Positions 52,875-62,083 of a stretch of 64,000 nt of DNA are shown piece after piece. The number at the start of each line of letters is the position of its first letter. The first letter of the stretch is position 1. The position numbers and the translations under genes were made by a program. A model generated the notes under the pieces. That model saw nothing but the letters and a program-made list of their open reading frames with translations. It had not been told where the DNA came from and did no database searches. This DNA is from Sphaerolaimus hirsutus. Its lineage: Eukaryota > Nematoda > Chromadorea > Monhysterida > Sphaerolaimidae. The stretch is taken from positions 24,529,792-24,593,791 of the forward strand of contig OZ038456.1 in the NCBI GenBank assembly GCA_964036195.1. The letters are read 5' to 3'.

Positions 52875-54832
52875 TAGGGTGTCAAATTTCCGTTTCCGTT
52901 TTCCGTTTCCGCCTTTCCGCAGGAAAATTTTTTACCTTTCCGTTTTCCGTTTTCCGGCAGCCGAAAAATTTTTACCTTTCCATTTTCCGTTTTCCGGCAG
53001 CCAAATATTTTTTACCTTTCCGTTTTCCGTTTTCCGGCAGCTGAAAATTTTTTACCTTTCCGTTTCCGTTTTTCCGGCCCATTTTTCCGTTTTCCGGCTG
53101 AAAAATTTTTACCTTTCCGTTTCCGTTTTACCAGGCCATTTTTCCATTTTCTGGCTCGATTTTCAGTTTTCTGGCTCTTTTCCATTGTTTTTCCAATCTG
53201 TATTTATCTTCAATTGGCTCATCCCATTGTGTTGTTTTTGTCTCTTGGAGCAGCATTGACAACTGGGATTTCAGGGTCAGTGAAACAGGTGCTGTGAACC
53301 CAATTGAGTCATATGCTGACACCAATAATTTATTCAAGTTTTGTCTGGTTGGTGTTGTGATGCTGTCAATTTGCAATTTTGGTGTTGATATTGCCAGCAT
53401 GTCCATTTGGTGATTTTATTTCATGCCCATTACTGCGACAATTTTATTCACCTTTGGACTCCTGTTGTTTTCTGCTATTTCATTCATGACTGATCTGGAG
53501 TTTGACAGCCATTCCCTCATGTTCATAGAACATTGGTTAAATAAAGCTTTGACTTTGTAATATAGTTCTAAAGCTTCAACTTCATTCGTGACACTCATGA
53601 TGAAGTTATCGACGTAAATGTTGTTTATTATCATCGCCAACTGGTTTCGTTCCCCTTCATTTTCTTCATCTTCATTCATGTTGTTTATTGTCACATTTAA
53701 ATGGTATTTTATGACTGCTCCCAAAATTGCTGGGCTGCAGACAAGTCCAAACAGTACTCGTTTAAAACAAAGTACTATTAAGTTATTTTCAGTTACTGGT
53801 TTTGAGGCATCTTTCAGCCAGAAAAATCGTGTGTAGTCTCTAGCTTGGTCATGCAATCCTATTTGCAAAAATGCCTTTTCAATATCGGTAATTAATGCTA
53901 GATTGCCTGCCCTGAACCTCAGGAGTAGGCCCAGTGCTAATGGTGTTGTAATTGGTCCTCTAAAAAGGCACTCGTTGAAACTGGGCTTACCTGCCGACCC
54001 ATCGTACACGATTCTGCATGATGTCGATTTGCCCGGCGTGATTACTGGCGGGTGTGGCAGGTCATGAATCCCCTTGTTGTCTGTTTTGTTGTCACAGATC
54101 TCAATTATTCCCTTTTCTAGTTGGTTGTCCAAAACTTTCCGGTATTGTTCAAATAAGTTTGGATCTTTGTTGAATCTTCTTATCAGTGATTTAAACTGCA
54201 CCAAGGCTTCTGCTTTTCCCGTGGCAGGTCACTGATACTCTCTTTATACGGCCAGTCAATATAGTATCGTTTGTTGTTGTTGTTGAATTTTATGCTATTT
54301 ATTATCATCTCCTCTGCAATGTTGTCATCAATTGCATTGGGGTCATCAGTGATTTCCACTGCTCCTAGACTGTGAAATTGTTGTAGTGTTTCCTTTCCTA
54401 TGGCCACTATGGCTACTTTTTGATGATTTTTTGTTGGTTCAGTTAAGCTTGAACAACAAGTGAAGTTACAGGCATGATCCATAGTTGCAGAATGTACAGC
54501 TACCACAATCAAAGCCAAACAGGCAAACCTGCATGCAGATTTTCCTTCTGCAAATTTGTCTATTACCGTGCTAATTTCACTTTATTTTTTTCCGTTTCCG
54601 TGAAAATTTTGCTTTCCGTTTTCCGGCATTTCATTTTTCCGCTTTCCGTTTTCCGGCCGACAATTTTTTTTTACCTTTCCGTTTTCCGCTGAATGAAATT
54701 TTTTTACTTTTCCGTTTTCTGTTTTCCGGCCGACAATTTTTTTTTACCTTTCCGTTTTCCGTTTTCCGTAAAGTGAAAAAATTTTACCTTTCCGTTTTCC
54801 GTTTTCCGTAGAAATTTTTTTTTGACACCCTA
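52875..54832. mobile_element. hAT-type element carrying a BEL/Pao pol fragment, duplication GTGTCGAC
   Basis: TAGGGTGTCAAA left and TTTGACACCCTA right. GTGTCGAC is repeated at 52867-52874 and 54833-54840. Both arms are arrays of CCTTTCCGTTTTCCG words (52890-53190; 54585-54820). The 1.3-kb centre is retrotransposon pol sequence on the - strand. No hAT transposase is present. Confidence 0.9.
53128..54518 (-). pseudogene. BEL/Pao retrotransposon RT fragment
   Basis: Three open pieces (54518-54183, 54204-53416, 53406-53128) in shifting frames. They carry BEL/Pao RT landmarks: HDLPHPPVITP, RIVYDGSAG, DIEKAFLQIGLHDQARDYTR and FGLVCSPA. The active site reads YVDN instead of the usual YVDD. There is no LTR, protease or integrase. 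It lies between the arms of a hAT-type element, so it was probably captured or inserted there. Confidence 0.85.
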
Positions 54833-54840
54833 GTGTCGAC

Positions 54841-55101
54841 TAGTGATGGAATGGCGCCATTGGCGCTTGACACCATTTTTCAGTGGCGACCTTGGCGCCT
54901 GGCTGCCAGTTCTAACAGATGGCCACAAATGTGCTTTCAGGGTGAACTCGTACAAGAGCGATAAAATTTGAAGGGGGGGGGGGGGCAAGATTCGATTTTG
55001 ACTGAACATTGCAGGAAACAACAGATTTTTGTCCTACCGCCCTTTCGCCCTTTTCTCAAATGGCGCTTGTCGACGTGCTCGCTGGCGCTTTTCCACCACT
55101 A
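54841..55101. mobile_element. GCGCCA-family hAT-type MITE
   Basis: TAGTGATGGAATGGCGCC left and GGCGCTTTTCCACCACTA right. The flanks GTGTCGAC and GTGCCGCC match at six of eight bases. It is directly adjacent to the preceding hAT element. Confidence 0.65.
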
Positions 55102-55190
55102 GTGCCGCCCACGTGCCAGTACACATGTAACCCAGTGCTCATGTAACCCGCTGCACATGCAGACCGCCACTCACCCAAGCAGCTGCTGCG

Positions 55191-55236
55191 ATGGACCCGG
55201 CCGTGCCCGACGCAGGGCAAAGTCGCCTGCTCAGGG
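55191..55236 (+). CDS. Possible first coding exon (weak)
   Basis: ATG in the context GCGATGG, encoding MDPAVPDAGQSRLLR, with a possible donor CTCAGG|GTCAGT. GC-rich island. No downstream exon was recognised, so this may be chance. Confidence 0.2.
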
Positions 55237-55639
55237 TCAGTTACCCTGCACATTTCTGTCACTGGTCTATGCGTTTTATGTTGCTTGTATCCAGTTGTTT
55301 GTGGGTGAATTCTGTGGTGCTAAGTTTTGTACGGCTCTGCTGCTCTGTATACAATAAGTTTTGTGTGGCATTTTTTGGTTACTATTATCGTTGGTTTTTG
55401 TGAAGTGAGCGAGTGGCCTGTAGAGTTTTTATATCAATTGCTGTCTAGCAAATATACAGAGCGCAGTGTTTATACGAGAAACAAGCCTGGAGTCCAAATC
55501 GCATATGCCATGCAAACTCAACTGCTCAAATGGTTTAATATTTACATAAACATAGATGTTAAAATTACTGAACTTTTTTAAATTGTATATGTACATGTTC
55601 AAAGTATGTTCAAAGTGTATTTCCTCGAAATACCCCTTC

Positions 55640-56125
55640 CAGGGGTCTTGAATGGGGGGGGGTTACCCCACTCCCCCCAAACCGCCCAGCTATCTATCTA
55701 TCCCGGAGGCCGCTCAGCTATCTATCTATCCCGGAGGCAAAATTTTGGGCTACTACCCCCTAACCCCCCCCCCCCCAAATCGCCCAGCTATCTACCTATC
55801 TGGAGCGATTTTTGAGAAACTATACCCCAATTTTTGCTCAAAATCTCTATTTTTCATACCTTTTTATACATTTTCACCTCCAAAATCACTAGTTCATGTG
55901 TCTAACTGCCTATTTTCAGCTATATTAAGTACTATATGCTCTTGTATACCCATTTTGAGCTATTTTACACGTACTTTTAGCGATTTTTCTCCCTTTTCTT
56001 CCTTCTATGCCCCGATAAAGCCTATATATCGAACCACCACAACCCCAACCCCCCCCCCCCAGAAAATTTTTCAGCTATCTATCCCTCCGGAGGAGCGATT
56101 TGCTATCTATCCAACCACTCGGAGG
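55640..56125. repeat. Inverted copy of the TAGATAGCTG repeat
   Basis: CAGCTATCTATCTATCCCGG units and TATCTGGAGCGATTTTTGAG match the reverse complement of 49490-50600. The copy runs into the assembly gap. Confidence 0.65.
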
Positions 56126-56325
56126 NNNNNNNNNNNNNNNNNNNNNNNNNNNNNNNNNNNNNNNNNNNNNNNNNNNNNNNNNNNNNNNNNNNNNNNNNNN
56201 NNNNNNNNNNNNNNNNNNNNNNNNNNNNNNNNNNNNNNNNNNNNNNNNNNNNNNNNNNNNNNNNNNNNNNNNNNNNNNNNNNNNNNNNNNNNNNNNNNNN
56301 NNNNNNNNNNNNNNNNNNNNNNNNN
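56126..56325. other. Assembly gap (200 N)
   Basis: Exactly 200 undetermined bases at the edge of a repeat. The size is probably a placeholder. Confidence 1.
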
Positions 56326-57700
56326 CAACAAAAAATTGGTTTAAAGCAAAATCGTCGGTGGGTGCCCTACTGAAATTTTGTTTTTGGCTGAACTAGGGTT
56401 AAGACCCGATTCAGTTATATATTAGGTATGTTGTTGCAACATTTTTTCAATGCAGTTGTGTGATGAACTTGTTTTGGAACACTTGGGCTGTTTTTAGAAA
56501 ATTGCCAACTTTATATGCAGTGACCCATGCTTTAGTGGGTTGTCAGCAGCCGCCCCACTGGTGTATTGTGAGGGGGGTTGTTGGCAAAACATCCCCCAAA
56601 TTTCAGCTTTATGCCGCCATCACAGCTGGAGATACGGCTCTCATAGTGTAGCCAATCAAGTGGGTGGTGAACTTGTTTGGGACACCAAAAATGCCAAAAA
56701 AAATTGTTGCATATAGGGCGACCTACCCTGTAGTGAGTCGCCACACCTCCCCGATTGTTAGAGAGTAGAGGGGTCTTACAGATTTATATATATATACAAA
56801 GTTTCAGCTTTATAACACCCTCATGGACGGAGATATTGCATTTGAAGTGAAATATAAAAATGGGTGGTGAACTTGTCCGGGAAGGTGTTCATGTTGTAAA
56901 ATACATTCTGCTTATAACAAAAATGTTACATTATAATGCATATAAAAAATTTGCGCTCATATTTAAAACTTTTAGTACAATTAAAATAAACATGTGCATA
57001 TGTCCTTCCATTGACTGAAAATACAAAGCAGTACCTTTATCCATTCCCCTGTGAGTATTATTTACACACATATTTTACATCATAATTTGATAAAATAAAG
57101 TTTGAGCTGTAATCACACAATAATCGCCAGAAAAAATGGAAACTAACAAAAATATTCCATGCAGCACCATGTTTAACGAGCTTGGTACGGTTCATCAAAG
57201 CTACACTCCCCGGGGAATTTTCACTTCGCACAAGTGACACAACTGTTGGAATGCCATAGCCTGTGTAGTTCTTAATTTATGATCATTTTCTTTCATGTTT
57301 ACCATAAATTCTCAATTATTGCGACCCCCTCCAATATACCGACCCCTCCAATAGTGCAGCCCCTTTGGGCACATTGTGTGAGTATTTTTTTATTTTTTTG
57401 ACACCCTAGTTGCCACTGAACACTTGCACAAAAACTTTTTTTACTGTTTTACAACAATCAGATATGAAATTGAAGTTAAAAAATTGTGGTCTCGAATTTT
57501 ACATGCAAGCAAAAATTGCAGCATTTTACATTCACAACCAAAGATACCAAAAAATTAAAAAATACTCCATAATTTTTTCAAAAAAATCGCGTTTTAAGTG
57601 TTTTTCTCATGGTGGGATAAAAATTTGTATATGCTTTAGAATTTTGGATTGGTTTGAATTGTTAGTTTGGACTAGTCTCAGAGGGCAGTCTGCACGCTGT
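56326..57700. other. Intergenic with a diverged direct duplication
   Basis: TTTCAGCTTTAT...GGAGATA...GTGGGTGGTGAACTTGT occurs twice (about 56598-56690 and 56803-56885). A hAT-like right end (TTTTGACACCCTA at about 57397-57409) stands without a left partner. No gene. Confidence 0.5.
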
Positions 57701-57859
57701 TAGGTCAAGTGTCAAATGCCATGTAAAATGTCAATAACAATAAGTAATAAAACATTTTATCGTTGAAATTTCGACACTTTGCATAACATTTGACAAAGTC
57801 ACAGGACTTTTTACTGTTTCACAATGACTTTTTGCTTCAAATAACGATGTATATTTTTG

Positions 57860-58084
57860 AGTCCTTGGCGCTTTTTTGGCACTTTGTAAAACACAAGCGC
57901 CAAGCGCCAATGGCGCCACAGCATCATAGCGCCAAGCGCCAAAAGCGCCATGGCGCTTTTCCATAGCACAGCGCCAAGCACCAATGGTGCCACAGCAAAA
58001 TCGCGCCAAGCGCCAAAAGCGCCATGGCGCTTTTTGCTTTGGCGCTAGCGCCAGGCGCCAGCACCATGACGCTGTTACATCACT
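57860..58084. repeat. GCGCCA-rich MITE remnant
   Basis: Dense GCGCCA/TGGCGC inverted words end in TTACATCACTA at 58084. The left end is not seen. Confidence 0.55.
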
Positions 58085-59029
58085 AGCCCTGAGTTTTCAC
58101 AGTTTTGCCAACTTCGAGAAAGTAGCTTTACAAGACACTGGATGGTCAGAGAAAATTCATATTTTCAGGTTATATACAGAATTTCATGCTCTATTTAATG
58201 GTGGATCACATTACATGTGAAAAAGGCAGAAAAAATGTTACTCAATAATAAAAAATTCATAGTTTTCAAAATTTACGTTTTCATAGCCCATTTTTTTGCT
58301 GAAAGTGTTGCACCTGATGCACAAAATTGCAGTGACTGCATAGCAATTTTTTTTGCAAGAAGATATGACCCACAGTAATTTTTATTGTAAAAATTTTGAA
58401 AACCTGAAATCAGCGCTGGCGGACAGGATTTACTTGATGCCTGAAGCATGAGAGAACAAGTTCTGGAGTGGATAAAGACTCCTGAGGGCTGTTTGCTTGT
58501 TTTTAGTTTGCTGTTTGTTGAGTTTTCACATGTGTCAGCTTAAATAGAAAATTGAATGCTTAGTTTTCATGGTTTGCGTGCATGAAGTGAAATGTCACCA
58601 TTTTTCATATTTTTTTAAAAAACACTTGAGACCATGACCTCAATACAGTTAATTTCTTGTGATTCTTCAAATTTTTGTCTTTCAGTTGAACCCAGATGTG
58701 CCCATATGCCAGCAATAACTGGTTTTTTATTCAGTATTTAATATCAAAAAAAGTATTTACTCAGTTTTGCTTATGTTAATTATTCCCATTTTTTCCATTG
58801 CATTGTAAAAAATATATGTTGTAATGTGTGCAAAAAATGCAGCTACATGTTGAGTAAATCTCATTTAAAAAATATTTCATGTCAAATACCTTTTTATTTT
58901 ATTTTTATTTTTTGCTTAATCATTGCTCATTTTCACAGCAACCAAATGAAAGAGAAATAAAAAATGACACCTGTATGTCATCGGAAACATCACAAAAACA
59001 AAACAGTGAATTTAAAAAAAAATTTCATG
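58085..59029. other. AT-rich stretch, nothing recognised
   Basis: No coding frame, repeat boundary or RNA gene that I can support. Confidence 0.5.
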
Positions 59030-59490
59030 TACCGTATTTCCTCGAAATACCCCCCCCTCGAAATACCCCCCCCCCCCCCCCCTCGAAATACCCCCCCTCA
59101 AAATGGACACTATGAACTTATAAACCCCCCCCTCGAAATACCCCCCCCCCCAAATTCAGTGTATAGAGAACGTAAATGACAAAGGCTGCGGTTTGTCATC
59201 CGTGCAATGCAGAACACACGTTAAAAACGATGACTCTGTTATGTGAGAACAGTGTTTGTACGTCTACACACTTATAAATGTCTTTAGAGTCTTATAAATG
59301 GCGATTTTTGTTGCATTTTTCGACGTCTGCGTACGTTTCAGACGACATTTTAGTACTGGGATTTCAAAAAATTTCTGGCGAAATAATAAACCCCCCCCTC
59401 GAAATACCCCCCCCCTCGTTTAACCCCCCCTCAAAATTCTCACTCTGAAACAATAAACCCCCCGGGGGTATTTCGAGGAAATACGGTATT
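59030..59490. repeat. CCTCGAAATACCCCCC palindromic element
   Basis: Starts TACCGTATTTCCTCGAAATA and ends TATTTCGAGGAAATACGGTA, an inverted pair. Long C runs lie between, which may form quadruplex or i-motif structures. Confidence 0.7.
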
Positions 59491-59888
59491 AATCAAACAA
59501 ACTTAGTAAAATAGAACAATAATACTAGAAAACATAAATGTACAAAAATAACCATTTTCACCTGCTCTATCACATGCAACAAACAGTTACTGCTATCAAT
59601 GTCATTTTTTTACAGTGAAAACTTTTTTGTTTGCATCATAGTTTTCATCAGTGTCTTACATGAAAGGAAAACACAAAAATTCAATGTGACAACCTCTTTG
59701 ATCTCATTGCTGTCACAATGTGAAAACCAAACTGAGTTTTCACATAGAAGTCATGGTGAAAACTAGTGTGTGTAGGCCCATTGGCACACTTGGCGCTGGT
59801 GTTCGGAAAAGCGTCATCCATGGCGGTTTTGGCACTGAGCACCAAAATCCTGGTACTTTTTCCATCACTCATCACGAGTGATCACTAC

Positions 59889-60049
59889 CAGGGTTGGTTT
59901 TAGTAAAATTATTTACAGTAAAATTGTAGTAAAATTGTATGAAACTTGTATTTTATTTTTATTTTATTCTTCAATAATCCATTTCATTTTATTTTATTCT
60001 TCAATTTTCCATTTTATTTTTATTTTTTACTGACATTTTGCCAACCCTG
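59889..60049. mobile_element. hAT-type MITE, imperfect duplication ATCACTAC/ATCACCAC
   Basis: CAGGGTTGG left, CCAACCCTG right, same family as 21310-21645. The flanking 8-mers differ at one base. It lies about 50 bp beyond the donor of the - strand exon m3. Confidence 0.8.
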
Positions 60050-60097
60050 ATCACCACCAATAAATACACTCAAATGTCTTATGAGTACCCCACTCAC

Positions 60098-60357
60098 CAT
60101 ATTTTGTAGTCTTGATATTTGCCAAATTCTCATATCTCAGAGTATTCACATATTCACCTTGCAACATTGACCAAATGTCCATTGACATGACTGTGAAAGA
60201 CGCGATAATCATGGCGCTGACGATCACGGCGAACACGAGCTTGTGCACCCTGTTGGAGACGCGGTATTTCTTTTTGATCATTTGCAGCAGCAGTTCGGAC
60301 AGGTGCAACAGCGACAGACTGCGAGAGTGTGCAATTTCGATAGGGGATGTGGACTGG
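60098..60357 (-). CDS. Host gene 3 exon m3 with a transmembrane segment
   Basis: The acceptor on the - strand is AATGGCACCAG, the end of a MITE, and the donor is AATATG|GTGAGTGG. It enters in phase 2 and leaves in phase 1, with 86 codons. QSTSPIEIAHSRSLSLLHLS leads to a basic stretch (MIKKKYRVSNRVHK) and a helix (LVFAVIVSAMIIASFTVM), then a polar segment. A cytoplasm-membrane-outside layout is plausible. Protein family not recognised; an ion-channel-like first helix is possible. Confidence 0.6.
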
Positions 60358-60358
60358 C

Positions 60359-60473
60359 TGGTGCCATTCTCAGACCCTGTAAAATGTCAAACACGTTTTC
60401 CTTTTTTCCGGGCATTTCACATGTTTGACACTTTGCATGACATTTCACATTTTACAGTGTCTTGGACTGCCCA
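60359..60473. mobile_element. GTGCCAGTCCC-family MITE at the 3' end of intron m2-m3
   Basis: On + it starts CTG|GTGCCATTCTCAGACCC and ends TGTCTTGGACTGCCCAC, with inner TGTAAAATGTC / GACATTTCACATTTTACA arms. On - its last bases GGCACCAG make the acceptor of exon m3. Confidence 0.65.
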
Positions 60474-60991
60474 CTGTCTGCAGATGTGAACGCGTTGGGC
60501 GGTAACGCGTAGCAAGCTAATTTCATGTTAGATAGAGCATCACTTCCACCTCAACACGCATATTTTTGTGCCAAACTGTTGCTGTTGCTCAAAAAATCAA
60601 AATCCATGTACTGTAAAATTTTATGTACCTAGAAGACACTGTAAAATTTTTTTCAAGTTAATCTAAATTTGGATGAAGAACAAGATTTCGATACTTTAGA
60701 ATAAGATTAGAATACTTTACCTGATCTTTTACATGACATTTTACATTTGACATGGTTTGTCTGGGACTGGCACTTGGACTGATTCAACTGACTGACTTAG
60801 TTATATATAGTATTTTTTTACTAATAATTGAAAACATTTCTAAAATACTTTCATGACTCTTTTCTGAAAGAAAGAAAAAATGGAAAAAAGTGAATTGAAT
60901 GTCAATGCAGAAATGGACAAAATAAACAAAAAATGACTCCAATCTGCTCACAGAGACACTCATGTGAGACTCATGTCATAGTGAAACTCAC

Positions 60992-61099
60992 CCAGTGACT
61001 GTGCCAATTGTGCCCCCACACATCTGCACCAACTGTGCAGTGGTGAATGTTGCCTTGCTCTCAGATCCAAGTGAACTCTTTGGGTACAACCAGGGTGCG
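60992..61099 (-). CDS. Host gene 3 exon m2
   Basis: The acceptor is ACACATGCAG and the donor CACTGG|GTGAGT. It enters and leaves in phase 2, encoding APWLYPKSSLGSESKATFTT and 15 more residues. The phases fit both neighbours. Confidence 0.6.
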
Positions 61100-61575
61100 C
61101 TGCATGTGTTCACAAAATGACTAGAATCATGGTTTTTTTGTGACTACATAGTCGTTTATGAATTTGATCTCAAATTAATGTTGTTGTTTTTTTGTAATTT
61201 TGTATATTTTTTTATTTAAAACCATACATTTTTACATTTTTCTGGTAAATTTGAGATAAATTAAATGTTTTCCAAGATTCCAAGCTCCTACTTTTTTGGA
61301 CCTGATATCACATTCCCAAACCCAAACATTTTTAAATGTCAAACAGTAAAATGTACAAGGTAACATAAAAAATAAAAAAAATTTTTCTATGCCTGCATTC
61401 TAAGACAGAAATACATGTGAATCATGAATTACAATTATACTGATACAATTATTGCAAGTATTGTGCCCATAGCATGAGTTTTTACTCAGTACACTGCTTT
61501 ACACTTTTTTAAAGAGAAATACGTAAATACACTATCCACTCTGGATCAATGATTGGCATGAACAAAAGTACCCAC
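61100..61575. other. Intron of host gene 3, nothing recognised
   Basis: AT-rich, with no repeat boundary or RNA I can support. Confidence 0.5.
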
Positions 61576-61667
61576 CTGCCACTGTAACTCTTAGCCTGAT
61601 AATCATACAGCCAATACTGATTGTGGAACTTTGTCTTCGAGCACTGTTCCTCAAATCTTGTTGATAC
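61576..61667 (-). CDS. Host gene 3 exon m1
   Basis: The acceptor is AACACACAG and the donor TGGCAG|GTGGGT. It leaves in phase 2, encoding VSTRFEEQCSKTKFHNQYWL and ten more residues. Upstream exons are not seen; the next + coordinates hold the gypsy remnant. Confidence 0.6.
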
Positions 61668-61876
61668 CTGTGTGTTGAAAAAAAAATGAAAAATGTCAGG
61701 GTGGTTATGTCAGATATTTTACGTTTTTTACTAATTTACTAATTTTCCACTTTCCTTCTCAATTATGCCACACGTCGGATTACCGCAGTGTGTTGGTTAA
61801 TCAATGAGTTGTTTTTATGGTACAGGGAGTTTGACACGCAATTCAGGAACAGCACCAGTACCCCTTGAGGTCCTGG

Positions 61877-62083
61877 CTAGTTCCTGGGGACGGACACTAA
61901 TCTACTGATTATGGCGCGTGCCTGCGCCATGTAAAAGCACATAATTAGTAAACTAGCTGGATCAGCCAGGTCCGTCCAGGGCAGAGTGGGATCCGCCTGG
62001 ATGGCAGCCACAAAGTAGTCGTTCAGGTGCATGATGATGTCCTGCTCGGTCACGTTGATGATGGACATGCCCTCTTTGATGGA
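61877..62083 (-). pseudogene. Helicase fragment of a decayed gypsy relative
   Basis: About 65 codons align with helicase ORF3 residues just after motif IV. Shared landmarks are KEG.S.(I/V)NV.EQ, PW.DL and a TFYAAQ-like CFYMAQARAIISRL. The fragment starts abruptly after the glycoprotein remnant at about 62084, which implies a deletion of everything between. Confidence 0.75.

Noticed and set aside
57395-57411. Another full hAT element from the TTTTGACACCCTA end
   Set aside because: No matching left end or target duplication was found within reach.
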